Source: Streptomyces sp. f51
GTDB lineage: Bacteria > Actinomycetota > Actinomycetes > Streptomycetales > Streptomycetaceae
Assembly (NCBI RefSeq): GCF_037940415.1
Contig: NZ_CP149798.1
Span: forward strand, 62,001 to 126,000
Direction: 5' to 3'
Length of the DNA stretch: 64,000 bases
How positions within the stretch are numbered: position 1 is the first letter of the stretch; each line of letters opens with the position of its first letter. Of this stretch, positions 16,466 to 28,724 are shown in pieces. A program made the position numbers and the translations under genes. A model generated the notes under the pieces. It ran no database searches. It had not been told where the DNA came from and saw only the letters and a list, made by a program, of their open reading frames with translations.

Positions 16466-18550
16466 ATGACAACACCTGTTGCAGTGATCGTGGACGCCGT
16501 CGCCTACGCCCAGGCGGTCGAGGACGCGCTGAAGGCATCGGCCGCCTACTACGAGGGCGGCACGTCCGTGCTGGACGACGACGCGTACGACCGGCTGGTG
16601 CGGGGCATCGCCGCGTGGGAGGCCGCCCATCCCGATCAGGTGCTGCCCGACTCGCCGAGCGGGAAGGTCGCGGGCGGCGCCGTCGAGGGGGACGTCCCGC
16701 ACACGGTGCCGATGCTCAGCCTGGACAACGTCTTCTCGGCCGAGGAGTTCACCGCCTGGACGGCCTCGCTCGCCCGGCGGACCGGTCACGAGGTGGAGCG
16801 GTACAGCGTCGAGCCGAAGCTGGACGGTCTGGCCATCGCCGCGCGCTACCGCGAGGGCCGGCTCACCCGGCTGATCACCCGCGGGGACGGCACGGCCGGT
16901 GAGGACGTGTCGCACGCCGTCGGGACGATCGAGGGGCTGCCCGCCGAGCTCGCCGAACCCCTCACCGCGGAGGTGCGCGGCGAAGTCCTCATGACCACGG
17001 CGCAGTTCGAGCACGCCAACGAGGTGCGCACCGCGCACGGCGGTCAGCCGTTCGCGAACCCGCGCAACGCCGCGGCGGGCACACTGCGCGCCAGGGAACG
17101 CGCCTACACCGTCCCGATGACCTTCTTCGGCTACGGCCTGCTGCCTGTGCCCGGCACCGACGCGGACACGGCCGCCCGGCTCGACGAGCTGGCGCACAGC
17201 GAACTGATGGCCAGGGCCGCGGAATTGGGTGTGAACACCACGGCGAGCACAGCGGTCCCCGGCGTCACCGCGGCGACCGCCGAGCAGGTCCTGGACCGGG
17301 TGCGGGAGATCGGGGGGCTGCGCGCCGAACTGCCGTTCGGGATCGACGGCATCGTCGTCAAGGCCGACCTCGCGGCCGACCAGCGGGCGGCGGGGTCCGG
17401 TTCACGCGCGCCGCGCTGGGCGATCGCGTACAAGCTGCCCGCCGTCGAGAAGATCACCCGGCTGCTGGCCGTGGAGTGGAACGTGGGCCGCACCGGCATC
17501 GTCGCCCCGCGCGCCGTGCTGGAGCCGGTGGAGATCGACGGCTCGACCATCACGTACGCCACGCTCCACAACCCGGCGGACATCACGCGCCGCGATCTGC
17601 GACTGGGCGACCATGTGATGGTGCACCGCGCCGGGGACGTCATTCCCCGTGTCGAGGCGCCCGTCGCCCATCTGCGCACCGGCGAGGAACAGCCCATCGT
17701 CTTCCCCGAGGCCTGCCCGAACTGCGGGTCGGCCATCGACACCAGCGAGCAGCGCTGGCGCTGCGAACAGGGACGCAACTGTCATCTGGTCGCCGCCCTC
17801 TCGTACGCCGCCGGGCGCGACCAGCTCGACATCGAGGGACTCGGTCACACCCGGGTCGTCCAGCTCGTCGAGGCGGGCCTGGTCACCGATCTCGCCGGTC
17901 TGTTCGGTCTGACCCGCGAGCAGCTGCTCGGTCTGGAGCGGATGGGCGAGACCAGCACCGACAACCTCCTCGCGGCGATCGAGAAGGCCAAGGGCCAACC
18001 GCTGTCCCGGCTGCTGTGCGCGCTCGGTGTCCGCGGCACCGGCCGCTCCATGTCCCGGCGCATCGCCCGGTACTTCGCCACGATGGACGCGGTCCGCGCG
18101 GCGGATGCGGAAACGATCCAGCGCGTCGAGGGCATCGGCACGGAGAAGGCACCGTCGATCGTCGCGGAGCTCGCCGAGCTCGCCCCGCTCATCGACAGAC
18201 TCGTCGCCGCGGGGGTCAACATGACCGAGCCCGGCGCCACCCCGCCCCCCGCGCCCGGCGAGGACGGCCCGGAGGCGGAGGGCGGCGAGACGGCCGGGGG
18301 GCCGCTGGCCGGGATGACGGTGGTGGTCACCGGGGCGATGACCGGAGCCCTGGAGCAGCTCAGCCGCAACCAGATGAACGAGCTCGTCGAGCGGGCCGGC
18401 GGCCGTTCCTCCTCCAGCGTGTCGAAGAAGACGAGCCTGGTCGTCGCCGGGGAGGGCGCCGGGTCCAAGCGCGCCAAGGCCGAGACCCTCGGGATCCGGC
18501 TGGCGACACCGGAGGAGTTCGCCGAACTGGTCGCCGACCACCTCACCTGA
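16466..18550 (+). CDS. ligA: NAD+-dependent DNA ligase (LigA type)
   Basis: A 694-residue enzyme that seals nicks using NAD+. Order of domains: an N-terminal Ia domain with YYxG-type [17 protein letters not shown], adenylation domain with the nucleophilic K118 in [12 protein letters not shown] fold, four-cysteine zinc finger (CPNCG, then CEQGRNC, about 418-439), helix-hairpin-helix region, and a C-terminal BRCT domain beginning [10 protein letters not shown] and including [20 protein letters not shown]. An acidic linker precedes the BRCT domain. Streptomycetes often carry two LigA-type genes and this N-terminus resembles the shorter-leader paralogue, so it may be an accessory copy. Start could also be the ATG three codons upstream. 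Confidence 0.88.
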   Translation: MTTPVAVIVDAVAYAQAVEDALKASAAYYEGGTSVLDDDAYDRLVRGIAAWEAAHPDQVLPDSPSGKVAGGAVEGDVPHTVPMLSLDNVFSAEEFTAWTASLARRTGHEVERYSVEPKLDGLAIAARYREGRLTRLITRGDGTAGEDVSHAVGTIEGLPAELAEPLTAEVRGEVLMTTAQFEHANEVRTAHGGQPFANPRNAAAGTLRARERAYTVPMTFFGYGLLPVPGTDADTAARLDELAHSELMARAAELGVNTTASTAVPGVTAATAEQVLDRVREIGGLRAELPFGIDGIVVKADLAADQRAAGSGSRAPRWAIAYKLPAVEKITRLLAVEWNVGRTGIVAPRAVLEPVEIDGSTITYATLHNPADITRRDLRLGDHVMVHRAGDVIPRVEAPVAHLRTGEEQPIVFPEACPNCGSAIDTSEQRWRCEQGRNCHLVAALSYAAGRDQLDIEGLGHTRVVQLVEAGLVTDLAGLFGLTREQLLGLERMGETSTDNLLAAIEKAKGQPLSRLLCALGVRGTGRSMSRRIARYFATMDAVRAADAETIQRVEGIGTEKAPSIVAELAELAPLIDRLVAAGVNMTEPGATPPPAPGEDGPEAEGGETAGGPLAGMTVVVTGAMTGALEQLSRNQMNELVERAGGRSSSSVSKKTSLVVAGEGAGSKRAKAETLGIRLATPEEFAELVADHLT

Positions 18551-18855
18551 TCGCCGCACCAGGGCCGGTCGCCGACCACCGCACCCGATCGCGCGCCCGG
18601 CGGGTCGGCGGCCGGCCCGATGAACGCACCCGAGCGGGTCACAGGCAACCTCGTCCGGTCACCCAAGCGAGCTGGTCACCTGCGACCTCATCCGGTCATC
18701 GCACCCCGAGCGGCTTGGTCGGCCACCTCAGCCCGTCACCACACCCGAGCGGATCGGCCCGCCACCTCAGCCCGTCACCACACCCGAGCGGGTCGGTCAG
18801 CCGCCTCAGGCGGTCACCGCACCCGAGCCGGTCGGCCGCTGCCTCAGCCGGGCAG
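18529..18855. repeat. Degenerate ~39-bp tandem array between ligA and a convergent acetyltransferase gene
   Basis: About eight imperfect copies of a 38-39-bp unit fill the whole gap. The consensus runs CACCCGAGCGG-TCGG, then GCCACCTCAGCC-GTCACC. The best two neighbours lie at about 18688-18806. A first copy (GGTCGCCGACCACC, 18529 and again 18567) starts within the last codons of ligA. The final copy runs into the 3' end of the acetyltransferase gene. No reading frame is conserved across copies. Confidence 0.88.
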
Positions 18856-19398
18856 GTCACCGATCCGTCGGGCCAGGACCTGGCCCGGCCAGGTGCCGGA
18901 CAGGAACGGCTCGGTGGGGGTGAATCCCTGGCGCTCGTAGTACGCGACCAGTTCGCCCCCGCCGCCCGCCCAGCAGTCGACCCGCAGCAGGCCGACGCCG
19001 GCCCGCCGTGTCTCCTCGGCAGCGTGGGCCAGGAGCGCGGCCCCGATGCCCCGGCCGCCGTGCCGACGGTCGGACACCAGCAGCCGGACGTAGCGCTCGG
19101 GTTCTCCGGCGGGCCCGATCGGCATGCTCGGGGCGGGTCCGGTGTCGAGGACGACGGCTCCGACGGGTGTTCCGCCGGTCTCCGCGACGAAGGCGGCGTT
19201 CTCGGTCAGGTACCGATGGATCCGCTCCACGAGGCTCGGCGTCGTGGAGAACGGGGTCGTGCCCCACTGCTCGGTGTTGCCGCGGGCGTTCATCCAGACC
19301 ACGGAGCCGTCGAGCATGTCCAGAACGGCCCCCGCGTCGGCCGGCTCGCCCGGCCGGATCCGTATCGCCTGTGAGGTGTCCCACTCGATCTCGTTCAC
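18844..19398 (-). CDS. GNAT-family N-acetyltransferase
   Basis: A 184-residue acetyl-CoA-dependent transferase. Motif A, the acetyl-CoA pyrophosphate loop, is RRHGGRGIGAALLAHAAEE at about 110-128; motif B includes LLRVDCWAGGGGELVAYYERQGF near 137-160, typical of amine or antibiotic acetyltransferases. The start is GTG at 19398. The gene ends inside the tandem array shared with ligA. The substrate cannot be told from sequence. Confidence 0.85.
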   Translation of the reverse strand: MNEIEWDTSQAIRIRPGEPADAGAVLDMLDGSVVWMNARGNTEQWGTTPFSTTPSLVERIHRYLTENAAFVAETGGTPVGAVVLDTGPAPSMPIGPAGEPERYVRLLVSDRRHGGRGIGAALLAHAAEETRRAGVGLLRVDCWAGGGGELVAYYERQGFTPTEPFLSGTWPGQVLARRIGDLPG

Positions 19399-19430
19399 GG
19401 CGGAAGCCTAGGGGGCGATCCGCCCGGATC

Positions 19431-19841
19431 CTAGGCGCACGAAGGGCACAGTCCGCGGTAGGTGACCTCGACGGCGGCGACCGTGAAACCGAATCGTTCC
19501 GTCGCCGGGAGGTCGGCCAGCGGGTTCCCGGTGGGGTGGACGTCCCGGACGGTGCCGCAGCTGGAGCACACCAGATGCTGGTGCGGGTGGTGGGCGTTGG
19601 GGTCGTAGCGCTTGGCCCGGCCGTCGGTGGAGACCTCGATCACCTCGCCGAGCGAGACCAGCTCCCCCAAGGCGTTGTACACGGTCGCCCGGGAGATCTC
19701 GGGCAGCCGCTCGACCGCGCGGGCATGCACTTCGTCGGCGGTGAGGTGTACGTGGTCGCCGTCGAGGACCTCCGCAACGACACGCCGCTGGGAGGTCATG
19801 CGCCAGCCACGCCCTCGCAGTCGCTCCAGCAGGTCACTCAT
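19431..19841 (-). CDS. Fur/PerR-family metalloregulator next to katG
   Basis: A 136-residue Fur-family repressor. The DNA-binding helix region is RMTSQRRVVAEVL then ISRATVYNALGEL. The regulatory metal site is HHPHQHLVCSSC and the structural zinc cysteines are CSSC (about 95-98) and CPSC at the C-terminus. It is divergent from katG. In Streptomyces such genes (FurA/FurS, CatR) repress the adjacent catalase-peroxidase until oxidant or metal status changes. The ATG has an AAAGGTG ribosome site. Whether it behaves as FurA (iron) or CatR (peroxide) cannot be decided here. Confidence 0.87.
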   Translation of the reverse strand: MSDLLERLRGRGWRMTSQRRVVAEVLDGDHVHLTADEVHARAVERLPEISRATVYNALGELVSLGEVIEVSTDGRAKRYDPNAHHPHQHLVCSSCGTVRDVHPTGNPLADLPATERFGFTVAAVEVTYRGLCPSCA

Positions 19842-22655
<2,814 letters not shown>

Positions 22656-22664
22656 TGCCTGGCA

Positions 22665-22699
22665 TGAGGGCCGGCTCCCGCCCCGGGGGCCGGCCCTCA
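22665..22699 (+). terminator. Terminator-like hairpin after katG
   Basis: TGAGGGCCGGC (22665-22675) pairs perfectly with GCCGGCCCTCA (22689-22699), starting ten bases after the katG stop. There is no U-run, as is common for streptomycete terminators. Confidence 0.7.
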
Positions 22700-22770
22700 C
22701 GCGTGCCGCGGCGCGGTGGCCCAGGGCCTTCCCGGCCGCGCCCGTCCCCTCGCCCGGGCCGCCGCCGTTC

Positions 22771-22776
22771 TAGGCT
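22771..22776 (+). promoter_or_regulatory. -10 element for leaderless lpdA
   Basis: TAGGCT fits the TANNNT pattern and lies seven bases before the ATG. The upstream bases lack a ribosome site, so transcription probably starts at the A of the start codon. Confidence 0.55.
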
Positions 22777-22783
22777 GGCCGCC

Positions 22784-24184
22784 ATGAGCACTCACTTTGA
22801 CGTGGTGGTCCTGGGCGCCGGCCCGGGAGGATATGTCGCGGCGATCCGGGCCTCGCAGCTCGGACTCAGCACGGCGATCGTCGAGGAGAAGTACTGGGGC
22901 GGTGTGTGCCTGAACGTGGGGTGCATCCCGTCGAAGGCACTGCTGCGCAACGCCGAGCTCGCCCACATCTTCACCCAGGAGGCCAAGACCTTCGGCATCC
23001 AGGTGAACGGCGAGGTGAGTTTCGACTACGGCGCGGCCTTCACCCGCAGCCGCAAGGTGGCCGACGGACGCGTCAAGGGCGTCCACTACCTGATGAAGAA
23101 GAACAAGATCACGCAGTACACCGGCCGCGGCACCTTCCGCGACGACCGCACGCTCGACGTCGCCCTGTCCGACGGCGGCACGGAGACCGTGACCTTCGGC
23201 CACTGCATCATCGCCGCCGGCGCCACCACCAGGCTGCTCCCCGGCACCTCGCTGAGCGAGCGCGTGGTGACGTACGAGGAGCAGATCCTGTCGGAGACCC
23301 TGCCGGACAGCATCGTCATCGCGGGCGCCGGAGCCATCGGCGTGGAGTTCGCCTACGTGCTCCACAACTACGGGGTCCAGGTCACCCTCGTCGAGTTCCT
23401 CGACCGGATCGTCCCACTGGAGGACGAGGAGGTCTCCGCCGAACTGGCCCGCCGCTACAAGCGGCTCGGCATCAACGTGCTGACGTCCACCCGGGTCGAG
23501 GCGATCGACGACTCCGGCGACCGGGTCAAGATCATGGTGACCACCGGCGGCCAGCGGCAGACGCTGGAGGCCGGCAAGGTGCTCCAGGCCATCGGGTTCC
23601 AGCCGCGTGTTCAGGGCTACGGTCTGGAGAACACCGGGGTGAAGCTCACCGACCGCGGCGCGATCGACATCGACGGCCGGTGCCGTACGAGCGTGCCCCA
23701 CATCTTCGCGATCGGTGACGTGACGGCGAAGCTGATGCTGGCCCACGCGGCCGAGTCGATGGGGATCGTGGCCGCCGAGACGATCGCCGACGCGGAGACG
23801 ATGGAACTCGACTACGTCATGATCCCGCGGGCCACCTACTGCCAGCCGCAGATCGCCAGTTTCGGCTGGACCGAGGCGCAGGCCCGCGAGCAGGGCTTCG
23901 ACGTCCAGGTGGCGAAGTTCCCGTTCACGGCGAACGGCAAGGCCCATGGTCTCGGCGAGACGGCGGGATTCGTGAAGCTCCTCAGCGACGCGCGCCACGG
24001 CGAACTCCTCGGCGCCCATCTGATCGGCCCCGAAGTCACCGAGCTGCTGCCGGAGTTGACGCTCGCCCAGCAATGGGACCTGACGGTCCACGAGGTCGCG
24101 CGCAATGTGCACGGCCACCCGACGCTCGGCGAGGCGGTCAAGGAGGCCGTACACGGACTGGCGGGCCACATGATCAACATGTGA
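22784..24184 (+). CDS. lpdA: Dihydrolipoyl dehydrogenase
   Basis: A 466-residue FAD disulfide oxidoreductase, the E3 component shared by 2-oxo acid dehydrogenases. FAD-binding GAGPGG at 11-16, redox cysteines C42 and C47 in [16 protein letters not shown]-binding [10 protein letters not shown] near 185, and the C-terminal dimer motif with His-Glu pair HGHPTLGE. No Shine-Dalgarno is visible. A TAGGCT (22771-22776) ends seven bases before the ATG, the spacing expected of a leaderless transcript with the promoter -10 right upstream. Stands alone, not next to E1/E2 genes. Confidence 0.95.
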   Translation: MSTHFDVVVLGAGPGGYVAAIRASQLGLSTAIVEEKYWGGVCLNVGCIPSKALLRNAELAHIFTQEAKTFGIQVNGEVSFDYGAAFTRSRKVADGRVKGVHYLMKKNKITQYTGRGTFRDDRTLDVALSDGGTETVTFGHCIIAAGATTRLLPGTSLSERVVTYEEQILSETLPDSIVIAGAGAIGVEFAYVLHNYGVQVTLVEFLDRIVPLEDEEVSAELARRYKRLGINVLTSTRVEAIDDSGDRVKIMVTTGGQRQTLEAGKVLQAIGFQPRVQGYGLENTGVKLTDRGAIDIDGRCRTSVPHIFAIGDVTAKLMLAHAAESMGIVAAETIADAETMELDYVMIPRATYCQPQIASFGWTEAQAREQGFDVQVAKFPFTANGKAHGLGETAGFVKLLSDARHGELLGAHLIGPEVTELLPELTLAQQWDLTVHEVARNVHGHPTLGEAVKEAVHGLAGHMINM

Positions 24185-24194
24185 CACACGAACA

Positions 24195-24253
24195 CCGCCG
24201 CGCCTCTTCCCGGCCCGCTGCGCCGATCGCCGATCGCGGGGGAAGGGGTGCGG
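24195..24253. terminator. Imperfect inverted repeat between convergent lpdA and marR-type genes
   Basis: CGCCGCGCCTCTTCCC and, downstream, GGGGAAGGGGTGCGGCG are inverted copies with a few mismatches and a loop of about 25 bases. Its position between convergent stops suggests a bidirectional terminator. Confidence 0.45.
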
Positions 24254-24283
24254 CGACCTCGCGAGCCCTCGAAGGGGGCCGGC

Positions 24284-24709
24284 CTACCTGGATTTCAGGT
24301 GCGCGGTCAGGCGGGACAGCAGAGGCAGCGCCGCGGCCAGTGTCTGGCGTTCGTCGGAGTTCAGGGCCTCGTTGATCGCGGCGCCGAGCCAGTCCTCGCG
24401 CCTTCGGCGCTCCTCGGCCAGTCGGCCGCTGCCCGCCGTCGTGAGGTGGAGCAAGAGCTTGCGCCCGTCGGTGGGATGGGGCTCGGCACGCACAAAGCCC
24501 TGACCGAGGAGTTCCTTGACCGCCTTGGCGACCGACTGATGGCTCACGCCCCGCTGTTGGGCGATGTCGGCCGTGGTCAGCGGACCACCGCGGTCCAGAT
24601 ATCCCAGGACGGCGGCCTCGCCGGGAGGCATCTGGTCGGCGGGGCGCACGGCGCGTACGAGCTGCCCGACGGCCAGGCGTAGATCTTCGGCCAGCCGATC
24701 GTCGTCCAT
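24284..24709 (-). CDS. MarR-family regulator
   Basis: A 141-residue winged-helix regulator: LTTADIAQQRGVSHQSVAKAVKELLGQGFV is the DNA-reading helix pair, followed by the wing EPHPTDGRKLLLHLT with the conserved D.R of MarR proteins. It is divergent from a metal-dependent hydrolase gene. The shared promoter contains three TGTACA motifs that are probable operators. Ligand unknown. Confidence 0.85.
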   Translation of the reverse strand: MDDDRLAEDLRLAVGQLVRAVRPADQMPPGEAAVLGYLDRGGPLTTADIAQQRGVSHQSVAKAVKELLGQGFVRAEPHPTDGRKLLLHLTTAGSGRLAEERRRREDWLGAAINEALNSDERQTLAAALPLLSRLTAHLKSR

Positions 24710-24743
24710 GGTGCGAGCCTACCCCGCAACTCACCACCCAGGC

Positions 24744-24852
24744 TGTACACCCTGGGTGCAGGGTTCGCCGGTGCGCGGCGCGAGCGCGCCCCCTTCGGCC
24801 GAAGCCGAGCCGCTCCACCCCTCGCTCTCATTATGTACAACCAATGTGTACA
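24744..24852. promoter_or_regulatory. TGTACA operator cluster between marR-type and metallo-hydrolase genes
   Basis: Three copies of the palindrome TGTACA occur at 24744-24749, 24834-24839 and 24847-24852. The last two are 13 bases apart, in an AT-rich stretch just upstream of the hydrolase gene. This spacing fits a dimeric MarR-type repressor. Confidence 0.55.
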
Positions 24853-24892
24853 GTTTAGCTGTAGGAATTCGCTCGGCCGGAAAGGACTCCCC

Positions 24893-25537
24893 ATGAAGCT
24901 GACCAAACACGCCCACGCCTGCGTCACGCTCGAGAAGGACGGCACTCGCCTGGTCATCGACCCCGGCACCTTCACCCCGGACGCGGCAGAGGCCGTCTCC
25001 CGGGCCCACGCCGTACTGATCACTCACGAGCACTTCGACCACTTCGACGAGAAGCTGGTCGCCGCGGCCCTCGAAGACCGGCCCGACCTGCACGTCTACG
25101 GCACCGCGGCCGTCGCGGCCGCCCTGGGCGGGCAGAGCAGCCGCGTCCACACCGTCATCGCGGGCGACACCTTCACCGCCGGGTCCATCGCCGTCTCCGT
25201 GCACGGCCACCGCCACGCGCCGATCCATGCCGACATCCCGTGCCCCGACAACGTCGGCTACCTCCTCGACGGGGGCGTCCTCTACCATCCCGGCGACGCC
25301 TACTTCGCGCCCGAGGCTCCCGTGCGCACCCTCCTGCTGCCGACCAGCGGGCCGTGGACCAAGCTCGGCGAAGCCGCCGACTACGTACGCGCCGTCAAGC
25401 CCGAGCGCGTCATCCAGATCCACGAACTCATGCTGAGCGAACTCGGCCGGCAGTCCACCGCCAACCTCCTCGGCGAGAAGGGCCTGACGGGCACCCCGAT
25501 CGACCTCCTGGAGCCCGGCACCACCGTGCAGTTGTAG
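24893..25537 (+). CDS. MBL-fold metal-dependent hydrolase, UlaG-like
   Basis: A 214-residue metallo-beta-lactamase-fold protein. Metal ligands are visible in ITHEHFDHFDE (HxHxDH about residues 45-50), GHRHAPIH (near 105), HPGDAYF and the C-terminal IHELM. It belongs to the compact group related to UlaG and RNase-Z-like hydrolases; the reaction is unknown. The ATG follows AAAGGA. Probably repressed by the divergent MarR-type protein. Confidence 0.8.
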   Translation: MKLTKHAHACVTLEKDGTRLVIDPGTFTPDAAEAVSRAHAVLITHEHFDHFDEKLVAAALEDRPDLHVYGTAAVAAALGGQSSRVHTVIAGDTFTAGSIAVSVHGHRHAPIHADIPCPDNVGYLLDGGVLYHPGDAYFAPEAPVRTLLLPTSGPWTKLGEAADYVRAVKPERVIQIHELMLSELGRQSTANLLGEKGLTGTPIDLLEPGTTVQL

Positions 25538-25573
25538 AGATCCCGGTACGGGACTCGTGTTCCCCTTCGCGGG

Positions 25574-26308
25574 TCAGGCGATGTCGAGCAACAGTCCGCC
25601 GAGCTCCGCGGGCTGGGTGATCATGCAGTCGTGACCGGTCTTCAGCTCGTATACGCGGGAAGGCTCACCGTTGGGCTGCATCTCCGGGACGGGCCGACGG
25701 GCGACGCCCTCGGGCGCACCGCCGACACAGAGAATGTGAACCCGTGGGATCAGCGCCTGCGCGGGGTTGTCCATCTCGGCCGGCTGCTGGAAGCAGAGGA
25801 CCGACTCGTCCGTGAGCGTGCTCTTGAGCCAGGCGATGTCATCGGGGTCGGTGACGCCGAACAGCCCGAGCGGCGCGGGGAGCTCCGGCAGCGGCGGAAT
25901 GCGCCAGGGCTGGGCACCAGCCGCGGCACCGTCGATCATGACCTGCGTGATCGGCATGACGTCGATGGCGTTCTCGCCGTGCGTCGGCACCATCGCGTCG
26001 ATGTACACCAGGCGCGCGATGCGCTCGGGGACCCGGTCGGCCACGCTGGAGATGACCATTCCCGCGTAGCTGTGCCCGGCGAGGACGACATCGCTCAGGT
26101 CGTGGCCGAGGATGAGGCCGACGATGTCGTCGACGTGGGTGGTGAGCCCGACATGGGGGCTTAGCAGGTGCGCCTTGTCCCCGTGGCCGGTCAGGGACGG
26201 AGCGAAGACGCGGTGGCCCTGGGCGGTGAGCAGCGGGACGACGCGGTCCCAGGCCTGCCCGTCGTGCCAGGCCCCGTGGACGAGAACATAGGTGGTCGGG
26301 TCGGACAT
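25574..26308 (-). CDS. Alpha/beta hydrolase (esterase/EstC-like)
   Basis: A 244-residue hydrolase: oxyanion motif LVHGAWHDG near 11, nucleophile in LAGHSYAGMV (Ser about 82), and catalytic histidine in KTGHDCM near the C-terminus. It resembles the EstC/salicylate-esterase-like group. The start at 26308 has GAGGG upstream; the longer start lacks a ribosome site. It is divergent from an HxlR regulator, implying induction by an electrophile or aromatic signal. Confidence 0.85.
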   Translation of the reverse strand: MSDPTTYVLVHGAWHDGQAWDRVVPLLTAQGHRVFAPSLTGHGDKAHLLSPHVGLTTHVDDIVGLILGHDLSDVVLAGHSYAGMVISSVADRVPERIARLVYIDAMVPTHGENAIDVMPITQVMIDGAAAGAQPWRIPPLPELPAPLGLFGVTDPDDIAWLKSTLTDESVLCFQQPAEMDNPAQALIPRVHILCVGGAPEGVARRPVPEMQPNGEPSRVYELKTGHDCMITQPAELGGLLLDIA

Positions 26309-26387
26309 GGCGACTTCCCTCACGTGAACACATGGATCTACTGGCCGGCGCGGTCCTGCGCACGTGTTCGACGTTAGAGAGTCGATA

Positions 26388-26403
26388 GGTACCCGAAGGT
26401 ACC
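26388..26403. promoter_or_regulatory. Tandem GGTACC operator for the HxlR regulator
   Basis: Two GGTACC palindromes at 26388-26393 and 26398-26403 are separated by four bases, immediately upstream of the hxlR-type start codon. They are the most likely binding site for the adjacent regulator, in the promoter shared with the divergent hydrolase gene. Confidence 0.55.
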
Positions 26404-26412
26404 CTTCGGCTC

Positions 26413-26781
26413 ATGAGCCCCCGTCCAGGAACCGTCTTCCTCGCCGACTGCCCCGCCCGACTGGCCATCGAGGTCATTGCCGGCAAGTGGGCCGTCGTCA
26501 CGCTCTTCGCGCTGAGTGACGGTCCCCTGCGGCACGGGGAGTTGGTCGAGCTGATCGGAGGCGTCTCGCGCAAGGTGTTGACGCAGACGCTGCGCCGGCT
26601 CCAGGGCAACGGGCTCATCGAACGGCGCGTGTACGCCGAAGCGCCACCCCGTGTGGAATACGGCTTGACCGAGCTGGGGCGCACGCTGGAGGAGCCCATC
26701 GCAAGGCTCACCGAATGGGCGAGATCCAACGGTGAAGCGATCGCCGCCTTTCATGAGGCGGCCGGGGCGGCAGACGCCTAG
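26413..26781 (+). CDS. HxlR-family regulator
   Basis: A 122-residue winged-helix protein with the HxlR signature: a cysteine near the N-terminus (ADCPAR, C13), IAGKWAVVTLFAL, LRHGELVELIGGVSRKVLTQTLRRL, and the wing VYAEAPPRVEYGLTELG. The N-terminal Cys is the usual redox or electrophile sensor of this family. No clear ribosome site precedes the ATG. Confidence 0.88.
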   Translation: MSPRPGTVFLADCPARLAIEVIAGKWAVVTLFALSDGPLRHGELVELIGGVSRKVLTQTLRRLQGNGLIERRVYAEAPPRVEYGLTELGRTLEEPIARLTEWARSNGEAIAAFHEAAGAADA

Positions 26782-26890
26782 GGCTGCCCATTTGGTGGCC
26801 GAAAGCCGTGCTCGGTCCAGGGATTGAGCAAGCCCGATCGGCGAGGCCAGCGGTGGGGCGGGCCCGGCGCGGCGAACGCTCCTGTGCTGC

Positions 26891-27850
26891 TCAGGGCACC
26901 AGCACCACCCTCCCGAAGACCTCTCCCTCGTCCATCTTGCGGTGGGCCAGAGCCGCCTGGTCCAGCGGCAGCACCTCGTGCACCACCGTGCGCAGGCCCC
27001 CGAGCGCCGCGTCGGCGAACTGGGAGGCCCGGACGGCCTGCCGGACGGCGCCGGGCACGGTGTCGGAGCTGAAGGTGGCGAACGACAACGATCTGCGGAA
27101 GGCGTCCATCAGCCGCATGCCGAAGTCCGCCGGCGGCTGTCCACCGACCACGCCGACCGCCACGTACCGCCCGTTGGCGTTCAATCTGTCCAGGAAGAGG
27201 GGAAGTTGGGGACCTCCCACGACATCGATCACCACGTCGAAGCCCGGTGCGTCCTTGCCGCCCTCGCCGGCGCGGTCCAGGACGTGCGTGGCGCCCAGTT
27301 CCCGGAGTCGGGCACCACGTCCGGCCGATGAAGTGGTGACCGCCACCGAGCCCGCGCCGTTCCTGGCCGCGAGCTGGACCGCAGTGATACCGATGCTGCC
27401 CGCCGCCCCGCGCACGAGCACCGCCTCTCCTGGTGCGAGGCGGGCCCTTTCCAGGGCGAAGTGAGCCACCACGCCGGAGCCGCCGAGAGAGACCGCTTGG
27501 GCGCCGGTCAGACCGGCGGGCAGCGGCAGCACGTCATCGACCGAGGCGACGGCTTGCTCGGCATACCCGCCGGACAGACCGGTGAACGCCCACACCCGCC
27601 GCCCCGTCCACGAGGCGTCCACGCCCTCTCCCACCGCGGTGACGCTTCCGGCGACCTCACTGCCCAGGAGATGGCCCTCCCGGAAGCCGTGGGCGGCGAG
27701 CGTTCCCCGGCGGATCACGGCGTCCACACCGCCCACTCCGATCGCCTCGGTGTCGATGCGCACCTGCCCCGGAGCGGGAACCGGCACGGGCACATCGACG
27801 ACCTCCAGGCCCTCGGGGCTTCCGAATGTCCTGATGACGACGGCCTTCAT
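26891..27850 (-). CDS. Quinone oxidoreductase-type zinc-less MDR
   Basis: A 319-residue NADPH oxidoreductase. GroES-like domain 1-115, Rossmann domain with VRGAAGSIGITAVQLA (about 145-160) and the usual FGSPEGLEVVDVPVP N-terminus. No zinc ligands. ATG at 27850 has a GAGGAG site. It is divergent from a TetR regulator and is a likely target of it. Probably reduces quinones or enones; the physiological substrate is unknown. Confidence 0.87.
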   Translation of the reverse strand: MKAVVIRTFGSPEGLEVVDVPVPVPAPGQVRIDTEAIGVGGVDAVIRRGTLAAHGFREGHLLGSEVAGSVTAVGEGVDASWTGRRVWAFTGLSGGYAEQAVASVDDVLPLPAGLTGAQAVSLGGSGVVAHFALERARLAPGEAVLVRGAAGSIGITAVQLAARNGAGSVAVTTSSAGRGARLRELGATHVLDRAGEGGKDAPGFDVVIDVVGGPQLPLFLDRLNANGRYVAVGVVGGQPPADFGMRLMDAFRRSLSFATFSSDTVPGAVRQAVRASQFADAALGGLRTVVHEVLPLDQAALAHRKMDEGEVFGRVVLVP

Positions 27851-28010
27851 TCCCTGCTCCTCGGGGCGGTGGACGGACGGGCGCGACTGCTGCGACCGTG
27901 GGTGTCGAATCGGCGCCGCCATCGGGGCCGGCGGTGGATTGCCGGGCGGGGCGGCGGCACACCGTCGGACCGTAACGGGCGCCCCGTCCGTCCGGCTGAA
28001 GTGAGAGACG

Positions 28011-28580
28011 ATGACCGGGTACTTGCCTCGGACAGTGCGCGCCGACGCCCGCGACAACCGGGCGCGCATCCTGGACGCCGCCCGCACGGTGTTCGGCGAG
28101 GAGGGCCTGGGCGCACCCATGCGCGCCGTCGCCCGGCACGCGGAACTCGCCCCCGCCACGCTGTACCGGCATTTCCCGACCAAGCAGGCACTGATCGCGC
28201 AGACCTTCGCCGAGCAGCGCCGGGCCTGTCACGCCGCCGTCCGCGACGCCCTCGCGCACGCGGACCCGTGGTACGGATTCCGGAGCCTGATCGAGCGGAT
28301 CTGTGAACTCCACGCGCACAGCCGCGGATTCGGCGACGCCTTCATGACGGCCTTTCCCGAGTCCATGGACTTCGCCGCCGATCGAGAGCGGACCGTACGC
28401 GCGGTCGCCGAAGTGGCCCGCCGTGCCCAGGAGACCGGCGAGCTCCGGCCCGGCTTCATCGTCGACGACCTGATCCTCATGCTCACGGCCCACCAGGGCC
28501 TCCAGCACGCGCCCCGCCCGGCCCGGCTCACGGACTCCCGCCGCTTCGCCGCCTACGTGATCGACGCGTTCCGCTCCTGA
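28011..28580 (+). CDS. TetR-family regulator
   Basis: A 189-residue repressor. N-terminal HTH: RILDAARTVFGEEGLGAPMRAVARHAELAPATLYRHFPTK in pieces about 20-60, with the recognition helix ending TLYRHF. The helical C-terminal ligand domain (70-185) matches the DUF-type C-terminal domain of SCO TetR proteins. Divergent from the MDR gene, which it probably controls. Confidence 0.88.
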   Translation: MTGYLPRTVRADARDNRARILDAARTVFGEEGLGAPMRAVARHAELAPATLYRHFPTKQALIAQTFAEQRRACHAAVRDALAHADPWYGFRSLIERICELHAHSRGFGDAFMTAFPESMDFAADRERTVRAVAEVARRAQETGELRPGFIVDDLILMLTAHQGLQHAPRPARLTDSRRFAAYVIDAFRS

Positions 28581-28724
28581 CAGGGAACCGGCGGGCTCGC
28601 GGTACCGCTGGACCGGGACGGACGTGAAACGGCCAGGAGGCCATCGGCGCAGGTCAGCGTCCGTCGGCACGTCGCCGGGCCGCCCCGTGTCTTGATCCGC
28701 ACGCGGCACGCGACAATCACCACC

